From assembly GCA_965199555.1 (NCBI GenBank), contig CBDASJ010000015.1, positions 186,001 through 250,000 on the forward strand: a stretch of DNA of 64,000 nucleotides, written 5' to 3'. Source of the DNA: LMUY01 sp965199555. Lineage in GTDB: Bacteria > Pseudomonadota > Alphaproteobacteria > Acetobacterales > Acetobacteraceae. How positions within the stretch are numbered: position 1 is the first letter of the stretch; every line of letters starts with the position of its first letter. Below the pieces are notes generated by a model. That model was not told where the DNA came from and searched no databases. It was given only the letters and a program-made list of their open reading frames with translations. Both the position numbers and the translations under genes were made by a program. Below are positions 41,822-50,968 of the stretch, piece by piece.

Positions 41822-43713
41822 CGGCACCGTCGCGTTTGGTGCTCGGCGTGATCGGCCATGTCGATCACGGCAAGACGGCGCTGGTGCGGGCGCTGACCGG
41901 AACCGACACCGACCGCCTGCCCGAGGAGAAGCGGCGCGGCATCTCCATCGCGCTGGGGTTCGCGCATCTGGCGGTGCCCGGCGCGGTGTTGGACCTGATC
42001 GACATGCCCGGCCACGAACGGTTCGTGCGCACCTTGGTGGCCGGCGCCAGCGGCATCGACGCCGTGCTGCTGGTGGTGGCGGCAAACGAGGGGATCAAGC
42101 CGCAAACGCTGGAACATCTGGACATCGCGGGCTTGCTCGGCGTGCGCCGGGCCGTGGTGGCGCTGACCAAGGCGGAACTGGCGTCGGACGCGGAACTGGC
42201 GGCGGTCGGCAGCGAGACGGCCGCCCTGCTGGCGCGGTTGCGGATCGCGGCACCGCCGCCGCTCGCCGTGTCGGCGCTGAAGGGGACCGGTCTTGCCGAG
42301 CTGCGTGACGCCCTTGCCGCGCTGCTTCCCGGCACGGTGCCGGCGGAAGCGAACGACGCGCCCTTCCTTGCGGTGGATCGCGCCTTCAGCGTCGCCGGGC
42401 ACGGCACCGTGGTGACCGGCACCTTGCGCGGCGGGGGCTTGGCGGTCGGGCAGGCGTTGTCGGTGCTGCCGGCGGACGTGCCGGTGCGGGTGCGCGGCTT
42501 GCAGGTGCATGGCGCTGCCACGTCCGTCGCGGCGCCGGGACAGCGCGTGGCGGTGAACCTCCGCGGCGTCGAGGTCGGGGCCGTGCGGCCGGGCGCTGCA
42601 CTGTCGGCGCCTGGGTTGTTGCGCGGCGTCACCTGGCTCAGCGTGGCGCTGCGGTCCACCGCATCGGCCCCGCCGCTCGCCACCACGATGCCGCTGCAAT
42701 TGCTGGTCGGCACGCAGGAGGTGGAAGCGCGGCTGCGCCTGCTGGACCGCGACGTGCTGGAACCAGACGGCACCGCCCTGGCCCAGCTTCGCTGCGCCGA
42801 GCCGGTGGCAATCCCGGCGCGCCAGCACCTGATCCTGCGCCAAGCCTCGCCGCCCGCCACGGTGGCAGGCGGCTGCATCCTGGACAACGACACCTGGCGC
42901 ATGCGGCGCCACGACAAGGCGGTGCTGGCCCGGCTGCGCATGCTGGCGGACGCCACGCCGGCGGAGCTGGTCCTGCGCGAAGCCGAGGCAGCCGGGCCGG
43001 CCGGCACCACGCTGGCCCGCTTGGCCGCGCTGTCGGGGATCGGACCGCCGCGTGTCGCCGCCCTGTTAGGGGACGCGCCCGTGCTGGTGCTGCGCGGCCA
43101 AGCGGTGGTGACGGCCACGGCGCTGGCCGGCGTGGCGGCGCGGATCCCCGGCGTGCTGGCCCGCCTCGCCCCCGCCGGGAGCCTGCCGCTGCTCCAGCTC
43201 CGGTCGGCGATGCCGGGTGCGGGGGATGCCGTGTTCGACCACGCACTGGCCGGGTTGGTTGCGGCCGGGACGGTGCGCCAGGCGGCGGGAGCGGTCAGCC
43301 TGGTGCAGCGGGATCGGGACGCGCGGGACGCGGCCCAGGCGGCCAGGCTCGGCAACCAGCTTGCCGTCGCGTTGCAGCAGGGAGGCCTGAGCCCGCCCGA
43401 CCTCGCCGCCCTGGCTGCCGACCTTCCCGCCCGCCACGCGCTGGCGCAACTGGTGCGGGACGGCGTGGCCATCCGCACCCGGGATCGTGTGCAGAAGCGA
43501 GACCTGCTGTTCCATCGCGACGCGATCGAGCTGGCCCGCCGCCGGTTGGCGCCGTTGCTGACAGGGGCGGGGCTGAAGGTGACGGAGGCGGGGGCGACGC
43601 TCGGCATCTCGCGGAAGTACAGCGTGCCGCTGCTGGAGTACCTCGATTCCATCCATTTCACCCGTCGGGTGGAAGACCGCCGGGTGCTTGGTTCCAGCCG
43701 GGAGTTGGGCTAG
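41818..43713 (+). CDS. selB: Selenocysteine-specific elongation factor
   Basis: A 631-residue GTPase that brings Sec-tRNA to UGA codons next to a SECIS hairpin. GTG 41818 overlaps the selA stop (GTGA). G1 is GHVDHGKT, G3 DMPGH, G4 reads TKAE (usually NKxD or TKxD), with domains II/III following (DRAFSVAGHGTVVTGTLRGG). Four C-terminal winged helices for SECIS RNA binding end with LGISRKYSVPLLEYLDSIHFTRRVEDRRVL, the standard SelB terminus. The tRNA-Sec gene starts 10 bases after its stop. Confidence 0.97.
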   Translation: MTAPSRLVLGVIGHVDHGKTALVRALTGTDTDRLPEEKRRGISIALGFAHLAVPGAVLDLIDMPGHERFVRTLVAGASGIDAVLLVVAANEGIKPQTLEHLDIAGLLGVRRAVVALTKAELASDAELAAVGSETAALLARLRIAAPPPLAVSALKGTGLAELRDALAALLPGTVPAEANDAPFLAVDRAFSVAGHGTVVTGTLRGGGLAVGQALSVLPADVPVRVRGLQVHGAATSVAAPGQRVAVNLRGVEVGAVRPGAALSAPGLLRGVTWLSVALRSTASAPPLATTMPLQLLVGTQEVEARLRLLDRDVLEPDGTALAQLRCAEPVAIPARQHLILRQASPPATVAGGCILDNDTWRMRRHDKAVLARLRMLADATPAELVLREAEAAGPAGTTLARLAALSGIGPPRVAALLGDAPVLVLRGQAVVTATALAGVAARIPGVLARLAPAGSLPLLQLRSAMPGAGDAVFDHALAGLVAAGTVRQAAGAVSLVQRDRDARDAAQAARLGNQLAVALQQGGLSPPDLAALAADLPARHALAQLVRDGVAIRTRDRVQKRDLLFHRDAIELARRRLAPLLTGAGLKVTEAGATLGISRKYSVPLLEYLDSIHFTRRVEDRRVLGSSRELG

Positions 43714-43723
43714 ACGCCGCGAC

Positions 43724-43816
43724 GGAAGCGATTGGGGTCTGGTGGCCCCCCTGGTCTTCAAAACCAGCGGCCCGCCGAAAGCGGGCGGTGGGTTCGATTC
43801 CCATCCGCTTCCGCCG
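43724..43816 (+). tRNA. selC: tRNA-Sec (anticodon UCA)
   Basis: A 93-base tRNA with the features of bacterial selenocysteine tRNA. Acceptor GGAAGCG (43724-43730) pairs with CGCTTCC (43806-43812), discriminator G 43813. The anticodon arm is CTGGT-CTTCAAA-ACCAG, anticodon TCA, reading UGA. A long variable arm (GGCCCGCC/GGCGGT region with loop GAAA) and T arm GTGGG-TTCGATT-CCCAT follow. The extra eighth acceptor pair would be A-C, and the genome encodes CCG, not CCA, so the CCA end must be added or repaired. It is 10 bases downstream of selB. Confidence 0.95.
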
Positions 43817-43819
43817 GCG

Positions 43820-44863
43820 CTACCGGGCTACGCGCTCCGGCGGCAGGTTCTTCGGCTGGCTGAAGCGGAAGGAGATGTCTGGCCGGCTCGCCGATACATC
43901 CCCGGCGCCCATCACGGACACCCGCAGCAGCGCGCTACCGGCCAACACCGCACAGCGCGCCAGCGTGGCCGCGCGGCTCGTCCGGTCCCGATCCAGCAGG
44001 CTGAGGGCGGCATGCACGACCAACGGCGCCACGGTGCCCAACCCGGTGGCGGCGAACCGGTCGGTGCGGCCCCAACCGCTTTGCAACGCCGCGTCCACCT
44101 CCGTGCGGCGATATTGCTCGTGCGCGGCGTTTGTCGCCGCCAATTCCGCCGCCAGCGCCGCCACCGTGAGTGCGTCCAACCGCCAGCGCACGCTGCGTGA
44201 CCGCTCGCCCAACGCCAGCGCGGACGCGCCCGATGCCACGGAGGAAGCGCCGAACCGCATGGCCAGCGCCTTGGGGGCGGCGGCCCAAAGCGGCGTGCTT
44301 GTGGCCGACAGCAAGGAGGCCGTGTAGGTCGACAACCCGGCCCCGGTGAGCGCCGCCGGCAATTGGCTGGCACGGGCGAGTTTGCCGAACCATCCCACCC
44401 GCGGAAACCGGTCGGCAAAGAACTGGGCCGCAGCGGTCAGCCCGGCAAAGCCGGTGAACGATATCAGGATCCAGGTGCCGATCGACATGGGCGAGGTGCC
44501 CTTGGCCACGCGGAACATGTTGTAGAAACGCTGCGGCGTGTGCAGGTCATACACCAGCAGTGCCGAGCCGACCGTGGGGGCCAGCAGCGCCATGTAGCGA
44601 CCGCGCCGGGTGGCAGACTTGGTCGCCTCGCCGCTCGCCAGGTTGGCGGTCGCGGCGATCAATGCGGACGCGCCCGACAGGCCGGCCAGGAAGATGTAAC
44701 CGCCAACCACCCAGTTGTTGAACGGCGCCGCCTTTAGCTGGGAGCGCCCGTAATAGGTGGGGCCTTCCCAACCCGGCGCGGACACGGAGTTGGCGTCCGA
44801 CGAGGAAGCCGGCACGTCCGGCGTCTCATCGGGGTCCGTTGGGGGCTTCGGCTGCTCCGTCAT
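43820..44863 (-). CDS. NrfD/PsrC-type membrane subunit of formate dehydrogenase
   Basis: A 347-residue integral membrane protein with around eight to nine hydrophobic segments after a ~45-residue cytoplasmic, Pro/Asp-rich tail. WEGPTYYGRSQLKAAPFNNWVVGGYIFLAGLSG and LLVYDLHTPQRFYNMFRVAKGTSPMS are typical of NrfD-like quinone-reactive subunits. It would pass electrons between quinone and the iron-sulfur subunit encoded just upstream (ATGA overlap). It replaces the cytochrome b FdnI of E. coli, so this enzyme has no haem membrane subunit here. Confidence 0.88.
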   Translation of the reverse strand: MTEQPKPPTDPDETPDVPASSSDANSVSAPGWEGPTYYGRSQLKAAPFNNWVVGGYIFLAGLSGASALIAATANLASGEATKSATRRGRYMALLAPTVGSALLVYDLHTPQRFYNMFRVAKGTSPMSIGTWILISFTGFAGLTAAAQFFADRFPRVGWFGKLARASQLPAALTGAGLSTYTASLLSATSTPLWAAAPKALAMRFGASSVASGASALALGERSRSVRWRLDALTVAALAAELAATNAAHEQYRRTEVDAALQSGWGRTDRFAATGLGTVAPLVVHAALSLLDRDRTSRAATLARCAVLAGSALLRVSVMGAGDVSASRPDISFRFSQPKNLPPERVAR

Positions 44864-45759
44864 CGCGTGCGCTCCGCCCCGGCGAACAAGGCCAAACCGG
44901 CCAAGGCCAGCCCAGCCACCGTCGCCAGGCCCGACACCAGGCTGGGCACCACGCGGTTCGCGGCGCGGGTTGGCGCCGCCGGCAGGTTGTAGGCCTCCGG
45001 CCGATCGGTCAGCAGGAAGAAGGCGTTGAGGTGGCCAAGGCCGCCGGTGGCACCGGGTGCGCCGGGCGTGCCGTAGGTGTAGGCTTCAGTGACGCCCAGG
45101 GCGTGCAACTGCTCCACCCGCTTTTCCGCCCGCTCCTGCAACACGTGCAACTCGCCGAACTGGATGGAATCGGTCGGGCAGGATTTGGCGCAGGCCGGCT
45201 CCAGCCCGCCCTTCAAGCGGTCGTAGCACAGCGTGCATTTATGCGCCTTGCCGTCCAGCGTGTTGAGGTCCACCACGCCGAACGGGCAGGCCGGCACGCA
45301 ATAGCCACAGCCGTTGCAGATATCCTGCTGGATGACGACGGTGTCGAACTCGGTCTTGAACAACGCCCCGGTCGGGCACGCTTCCAGGCAGGGCGCATTG
45401 TGGCAATGCTTGCACACGTCGCTCATCATCAGCCAGCCGCTTTGGAACGCCTGCTGCTCGTTGTCGCGCAGGCCTTGCTTGCCCGGCTTTTCGATGAAGT
45501 TCACGTGGCGCCAGGTGTTGGCGGATAGCGCCCCCGTGTTGTCGTAGCTTTGCCCGGTCAGGCTGAGGTTGTCGGCCGGCAGGTTGTTCCATTCCTTGCA
45601 CGCGACCTCACACGCCTTGCAGCCGATGCACAGCGTGGTGTCGGTGAAGAACCCGTAGGAATGGCCCGGCCGGATCAGGCTGCCGCAGGTAAGCTCCGAT
45701 TCGTCGGCGATCATGTGGCCGAACTGCGAGGCGTCTTCCTCATGGGCTCGAAGCGGCAT
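44860..45759 (-). CDS. fdnH: Formate dehydrogenase iron-sulfur (beta) subunit
   Basis: A 299-residue electron-transfer protein. Four 4Fe-4S cysteine groups can be read: CIGCKACEVACKEWN, CKHCHNAPCLEACPTGAL, CNGCGYCVPACPFGV and CTLCYDRLKGGLEPACAKSCPTDSI. The C-terminus has one hydrophobic helix (LVSGLATVAGLALAGLALFAG), like the anchor of FdnH/FdoH. ATG 45759 is preferred over TTG 45765. It links the selenoprotein catalytic subunit (encoded divergently) to the NrfD-like protein. Confidence 0.93.
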   Translation of the reverse strand: MPLRAHEEDASQFGHMIADESELTCGSLIRPGHSYGFFTDTTLCIGCKACEVACKEWNNLPADNLSLTGQSYDNTGALSANTWRHVNFIEKPGKQGLRDNEQQAFQSGWLMMSDVCKHCHNAPCLEACPTGALFKTEFDTVVIQQDICNGCGYCVPACPFGVVDLNTLDGKAHKCTLCYDRLKGGLEPACAKSCPTDSIQFGELHVLQERAEKRVEQLHALGVTEAYTYGTPGAPGATGGLGHLNAFFLLTDRPEAYNLPAAPTRAANRVVPSLVSGLATVAGLALAGLALFAGAERTR

Positions 45760-45797
45760 GTCCAACGGAAGCGTCCTTGTCCTGCGGGCTGATGGGC

Positions 45798-46022
45798 TTA
45801 GCCGATGCGGGTGATCTTCGTCGCAACGTTGCCGATCACGTTTTTGGGTTCCTTGTAGCGAACACGGACGCGGATCGGGCTGTGCTTGACGGCGCCCAAC
45901 TGCTCGGCCTCTGCCGCGGCGGCGTGTCCCAGGATGAAGAGGTGCGACACGCCGCCATCATCCGTCATTTGGAAGCGGCCTTCTTGCACAATGGTGATCA
46001 CGCCGTCCATTGCCTTGGCCAT
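45798..46022 (-). CDS. Small conserved-looking protein between the formate dehydrogenase genes
   Basis: A 74-residue protein starting at ATG 46022 with GGAG 9 bases upstream: MAKAMDGVITIVQEGRFQM, then VSHLFILGHAAAAEAEQL and IRVRVRYKEPKNVIGNVATKI. It looks like a compact beta-barrel-type fold, cytoplasmic, no cysteine. It is the first gene of the minus-strand unit with the iron-sulfur and membrane subunits and faces the catalytic subunit gene. I recall similar unnamed proteins beside formate dehydrogenases, but no function is known to me. Confidence 0.65.
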   Translation of the reverse strand: MAKAMDGVITIVQEGRFQMTDDGGVSHLFILGHAAAAEAEQLGAVKHSPIRVRVRYKEPKNVIGNVATKITRIG

Positions 46023-46135
46023 CGAACTGCTCCAGGAGTCGAGGCGACAGCGCGGGCGCGTGGCGCGGGTTGCGGGACCTCGGCAGATTTCGGGGCGGTC
46101 CAGCAATCCCGCCAGGCGGATGAACGGAGCGGATC

Positions 46136-49100
46136 ATGGCCAAGGGTTTGACACCGAAGACGCCCGGCAAGGGGACGGTAAGCCGGAGTGTATCGGACCG
46201 GGTCGGCGGCTTCCTGCGCGACTGGTCGATCCCGCGCCAGCTCGCCGGGCAGAGCGTGAAAGGCAAGGCCGCCGAAAGCCAGGCGTCGCGCACGCTGCGC
46301 CCCCGGCTGGAGGAAGCCGACACGGTCGGCACCAGCATCTGCCCGTTCTGCGCCGTCGGCTGTGCGCAGTTGGTTTACGCGAAGGACGGCAAGCCGATCC
46401 ACATCGAGGGGGATCCGCGCAGCCCGGTGAACCAGGGCACGCTGTGCCCGAAAGGTGCCAGCACGCTCGGCGTGCTGCTGTCGCCGCAACGGATCAATAC
46501 CGTGCTGTATCGCCAGCCGTATTCAGACCATTGGGAGCCGAAGCCGCTTGACTGGGCGATGGAGCGGATCGCGCAACTGACCAAGGAAGCCCGCGACGAC
46601 ACCTTCGTCGAGACTTTGCCGGACGGCCGCACGGTGAACCACACGGCGGGTATCGGCTCGCTGGGCGGTGCGACGCTGGACAACGAGGAAAACTACCTCA
46701 TCAAGAAGCTGTTCGGCGGTGGCCTCGGCATGGTGAACATCGAGAACCAAGCCAGAATCTGACACTCCTCTTCGGTGCCCAGTTTGGGCACCTCCTTCGG
46801 CCGCGGCGCAGCAACGATGTCCCTGTGGGACCTGTCGAATGCCGACTGCGTCGTGGTGATGGGCTCCAACATGGCGGAGAACCATCCGATCGCCTTCCGC
46901 TTCGTCGTCGAGGCGAAGCAGAGGGGGGCGACGGTGATCCATGTGGACCCGCGCTTTACCCGTACCTCGGCCCTGGCCGATATCCATGCGCCGATCCGCT
47001 CGGGCTCGGACATCGCGTTCCTGGGCGGGATCATCCACTACATCCTGGAAAACGATCTGTGGTTCCGGGATTTCGCGCTCGCCTACACCAACATCGCCCA
47101 CATCATCGAGGATGGATACGAAGACCCGGAAACGCAGGACGGCGTGTTCTCCGGCTTCAACGCGGAGGAGAAATCCTACAAGGAGGATAGCTGGCAGTAC
47201 AAGGGCAAGATCGTGCCGCCCTCGATTGCCGAGCACCGCGTGCAAACGAAGGACAAGGCGGCAGGCGGCGATACCGCGGCGATGGTGGACAGCCCGCCGC
47301 CGGAAGACAAGACGCTGCAGCATCCGCACTGCGTGTATCAAATCATGCGGCGGCACTTCGCGCGCTACACGCCCGAGATGGTGGAGCGGGTCACTGGCTG
47401 CCCCGCGGCGACCTTCCTGCGCGTGGCCGATGCGCTGGCACGCAACAGCGGGCGCGAGCGCACCGGCGCCTTCTGCTACGCCGTGGGCTGGACGCACCAT
47501 TCGACCGGCGTGCAGATCATCCGCGCCGCCAGCATCATCCAGGGCCTGCTGGGCAATGTCGGCCGGCCCGGCGGCGGCATCATGGCCTTGCGCGGCCATG
47601 CCAGCATCCAGGGCAGCACGGACATCCCGACGCTGTACAACATGCTGCCCACCTACCTGCCGCAGCCCAACGTGTTCCACGAGCACGGCACGTTGCAGAA
47701 ATACATGGACTCGGAAACGCCGAGCACGGGCTGGTGGCACAACTTCCCAAAATACATGACCAGCCTGTTGAAGGCCTGGTACGGCGAGCAGGCGACCGAG
47801 GATAACGAGTGGGGCTACCAACACATCCCCAAGCTGACCGGTGACCTGTCGCAGCTGCCGATGACGTTGGCGATGGTGGACGGCGTGATGCGCGGCCAAT
47901 TCATCCTGGGCCAGAACCCGGTGGTGGGCGCCGTGAACTCCGACTTGGTCGAGCGCGGCATGACCAAGCTGAAATGGTTGGTGGTACGCGACTTCGCGAT
48001 GACGGAAACCGCGAACTGGTGGCAAAAAGGCCGGCTGGTGCAGCGCGGGGAACTGACGCCGGAGCAAATCGGCACCGAAGTGTTCTTCCTGCCCGCCGCC
48101 TTGTCGGCCGAAAAGGACGGCACGGTGACCAACACCAGCCGCCTGGTGCAATGGCACGACGTGGTGCTGGACGCGCCCGGCGACAGCCGGTCCGACCTTT
48201 GGTTCATCTATCACCTCGGCAAGCGGCTGAAGGCGCTGTACGCGGACAGCACCGAACCGCGCGACGCCGCCATGCAGGCGCTGACCTGGCAGTACCCGGA
48301 ACGTGGCGAGCGCAAGGAGCCGGAAGCCGAGGCGGTGCTGCGGGAGATCAACGGCTACACGGTGGCCGACGGCAAGCAGATTGCCAGCTACAAGGAGTTG
48401 AAGAGCGACGGCAGCACGGCCTGCGGCGGCTGGATGTATTGCGGCGTTTATCCGGCGGAGGGGCACAACCTGGCGCGTTCCCGCACGCCGGACGCGCCCG
48501 GTGGACCGGGCAACCATGCCGGCTGGGGCTTCGCCTGGCCTTCGAACCGCCGCACGCTGTACAACCGCGCCTCGGCCGATCCGGCGGGCCAGCCCTGGTC
48601 CGAGCGCAAGAAGATGGTCTGGTGGGACGCCGCGGACGACAAGTGGACCGGGCTCGACATCCCGGACTTCGAAGCGACCAAGCCGCCGGGCTACCGTCCG
48701 GATTGGGCGCGGCACCCCCACGGCATGGACGCGTTGGGCGGCGACGCGCCGTTCATCATGGAAGCGGATGGCAAGTGCCAGCTTTTCGCGCCGTCCGGCC
48801 TGAAGGACGGGCCGTTGCCCGTGCATTACGAGCCGGCGGAAAGCCCGGTGAAGAACGCGATGTACCTGCAGCAGTCGAACCCGACCGCGAAGCTCTGGGC
48901 GCGCGAAGGCAACGAACTGCACCAGCCGGACGACCCGCGCTTCCCCTACGTGTTCACCACCTATCGGCTGACCGAGCTGCATTGCGGCGGCATCATGGGC
49001 CGCGTCGCCCCGCACACCGCCGAGTTGCAGCCTGAAGCGTTCGTGGAGATTTCGCCCGAACTGGCGAAGGAGCTCGGGATTCGCAACCTCGACTGGACGG

Positions 49101-49366
49101 TGCTGAACACGCTGCGCGGCGATATCGAAGTCAAGGCGCTTATCACGGAACGGGTGCGGCCGTTCACGATTGCCGGGCGCACGGTGCACCAGGTCGGCAT
49201 GCCCTGGGTGTTCGGTTGGGAAGGCTACACCAAGGGCGACATCGCCAACGTGCTGCTGGCCATCACCGGCGACGCCAACACCAGCATCCACACCACCAAG
49301 GCGATCACCTGCGGCCTGCGTCCGGGGCGGCTGTCACAGCCGGGTGGGACAAGCCATGGCCAGTAA
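46136..49366 (+). CDS. fdnG: Formate dehydrogenase catalytic (alpha) subunit, selenocysteine-containing
   Basis: A 1076-residue molybdenum/tungsten bis-MGD formate dehydrogenase oxidising formate to CO2. The TGA at 46760-46762 is read as Sec209: the flanking protein is NIENQARI-U-HSSSVPSLGTSFGRGA, colinear with E. coli FdnG (NQARV-U-HGPTVASLAPTFGRGA), and a SECIS hairpin follows. The N-terminal 4Fe-4S cluster uses Cys69, Cys72, Cys76 and Cys104 (CPFCAVGC, LCPKG). GGAG precedes ATG 46136. No twin-arginine signal is seen, unlike FdnG, so a cytoplasmic location is possible. Without recoding, the gene would look split at 46762/46775. Confidence 0.96.
46774..46792 (+). promoter_or_regulatory. bSECIS element of the formate dehydrogenase mRNA
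   Basis: GGTGCCCA (46774-46781) pairs perfectly with TGGGCACC (46785-46792), closing a three-base GTT loop. The stem starts 11 bases after the Sec UGA, the same distance as in E. coli fdhF/fdnG, and the loop offers the G and U that SelB needs. It is inside the coding region, as in all bacteria. Confidence 0.9.
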
Positions 49367-49667
49367 GCATCATGGCCGCGAGGCGCTGGCGGCATTCGAC
49401 GAGATCCTGCGGGAAAAGCCGAAGGCAGACGGGCATCTGTTCAGCCAGGCCGCCCGCAACATGGCGGCCTATCGCGACGCGATGATCGAACAGCACCCTG
49501 GCCACGGGCGCACAGCGACGCAGCGGCAGCAGTTGGAGCACGTCAACGCCATCATCAGCGTCGTGCTGGCTGGGCATTTTCCCCTCGGGTCGGTGCCGTG
49601 GCCGGAGATCGAGGCAGCTCGTACTTGGTTGGCTGAGGTGCTGAAGGCGAGTGGCACGCCCCGATGA
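49356..49667 (+). CDS. Hypothetical protein downstream of formate dehydrogenase
   Basis: A 103-residue protein starting at ATG 49356, overlapping the end of the catalytic subunit gene by 11 bases. Sequence: MASKHHGREALAAFDEILREKP, then FSQAARNMAAYRDAMIEQHPG and LEHVNAIISVVLAGHFPLGSVPW. Mostly helical, no signal, no cysteines, so it is not FdhE or FdhD. Coupling suggests a chaperone or accessory role for the selenoprotein; unproven. Confidence 0.65.
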   Translation: MASKHHGREALAAFDEILREKPKADGHLFSQAARNMAAYRDAMIEQHPGHGRTATQRQQLEHVNAIISVVLAGHFPLGSVPWPEIEAARTWLAEVLKASGTPR

Positions 49668-49680
49668 TAGCGGCCCGCCG

Positions 49681-50898
49681 CTACGCGGATGCCACCAAGC
49701 CGGCATCGTGCAACCGCCCGATCTCGCCCGCTGGCAGGCGCAAGATCTCGGCGAGGACCTGATCCGTATCGGCGCCCAGCGCAGCACAGGCGGGCGGCGA
49801 CTGGCGCGGCGTTCCCGTCAAGGTGGCCGCCGTGCCGGGGGTGAGGTAGCGGCCGCCGGGGTGCGCGGTTTCCGTCAATATCGGATTGGCGGCTGAAAAA
49901 TATGGATCGGTCGAGACTGCTTCGGTCAAGCTCTGATACGGACCCCAGCACACGCCGATGCCTTCAAAGGCGGCGGTCAGCCCGGCTGAGTCCTGCTGGC
50001 CGAACGCCGCCTCGAACAACGGCAGCAATTGGGCGCGATGGACGAACCGCAAGCTCTCGTCGCGGGAGAAGCTGACGCCAAGCTCCGCTTCCAACGCCGC
50101 CACCGGCGCCCCCAGGCCGAGGATGTCCACCAGGCCGGACCATTGCCGCGGCGTGATGGCGACCACCATCAGGCGTTTGCCATCGCGCGTGGTGAAATCC
50201 CGCCCGAACGCGCCGAACAGCACGTTGCCGAGCCGGGGGCGATCCTGCCCGGTCAACTGCACCTCCGCGATCTGCCCGACATTGCCAAGCGCCGCTGCGG
50301 CCACGTCGGACAAGGGCAGCCGGATTTCCCGGCCTTGCCCATCCGCCTGTCGCGCCCGCTCCGCCGCCAGCAGGCAGAACGCGCCGTAGGCCCCGGCCAG
50401 CAGGTCCCAGGCCGGCAGCACGTGATTGACGGGGCCGGGATGGTCCACCGGGCCGGTCATCAGCGGCACGCCGGCGGCCGCGTTGACGGTGTAGTCCACG
50501 GCCGGGCGGCCATCCGGCCAGCCCATCACGCGCAGGCAGATCAGGTCCGGCCGCCGGGCGGCCAGTTTGTCATAGGCCAGGAAGCCGGCCACGGGGTAGT
50601 TGGTGACGAACAAGCCGCCCTTGTCGCCCGGCGCGGTGATGATCGCCGCGGCCAACTCACGGCCTTCCGGCCGGGACAGGTCGAGGGCGACGGACTTCTT
50701 GCCCTTGTTCAGGCCTTCCCAATATAGGCTCGGGCCGCCGCCGGGCGCCAGCGGCCAGCGACGGAAATCCGGCCCGCCGCCGGCCTGGTCGATCCGGATC
50801 ACCTCGGCGCCCATCTGCGCCATGTGCAGCGCACAGGAGGGGGCGGCGATGAAAGACGCCGCCTCAACGACGCGCAAACCGTTCAGAAGTCCGTACAT
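49681..50898 (-). CDS. mct: Class III CoA transferase, 2-methylfumaryl-CoA isomerase-like
   Basis: A 405-residue CaiB/BaiF-family protein. The conserved N-terminus GLRVVEAASFIAAPSCALHMAQMGAEVIRID and segments GGGPDFRRWP, SLYWEGLNKGKKSVALDLSRPEGRELAAAI, VDYTVN and DHPGPVNHVLPAWD match proteins annotated as 2-methylfumaryl-CoA isomerase (intramolecular CoA transfer on mesaconyl-CoA), as I recall them. No other 3-hydroxypropionate or methylaspartate-cycle gene is adjacent. Its stop is 13 bases from the convergent formate dehydrogenase accessory gene. Confidence 0.82.
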   Translation of the reverse strand: MYGLLNGLRVVEAASFIAAPSCALHMAQMGAEVIRIDQAGGGPDFRRWPLAPGGGPSLYWEGLNKGKKSVALDLSRPEGRELAAAIITAPGDKGGLFVTNYPVAGFLAYDKLAARRPDLICLRVMGWPDGRPAVDYTVNAAAGVPLMTGPVDHPGPVNHVLPAWDLLAGAYGAFCLLAAERARQADGQGREIRLPLSDVAAAALGNVGQIAEVQLTGQDRPRLGNVLFGAFGRDFTTRDGKRLMVVAITPRQWSGLVDILGLGAPVAALEAELGVSFSRDESLRFVHRAQLLPLFEAAFGQQDSAGLTAAFEGIGVCWGPYQSLTEAVSTDPYFSAANPILTETAHPGGRYLTPGTAATLTGTPRQSPPACAALGADTDQVLAEILRLPAGEIGRLHDAGLVASA

Positions 50899-50968
50899 CG
50901 CTGTCAGCCCTGGTGGAGTGGGAGCAGGCCGTCACGCCGGCGTGGCACGATGCGCAACCTGGGAAGGC

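Noticed and set aside
46136..46762. A separate short formate dehydrogenase fragment followed by a second gene at 46775
   Set aside because: The break is a TGA aligned with selenocysteine, followed by a SECIS hairpin and accompanied by all sel genes, so it is recoding and not a frameshift or pseudogene.
46523..49291. Minus-strand frame of 922 codons opposite formate dehydrogenase
   Set aside because: It has antisense composition with no domain pattern, and the plus strand carries unmistakable formate dehydrogenase sequence.
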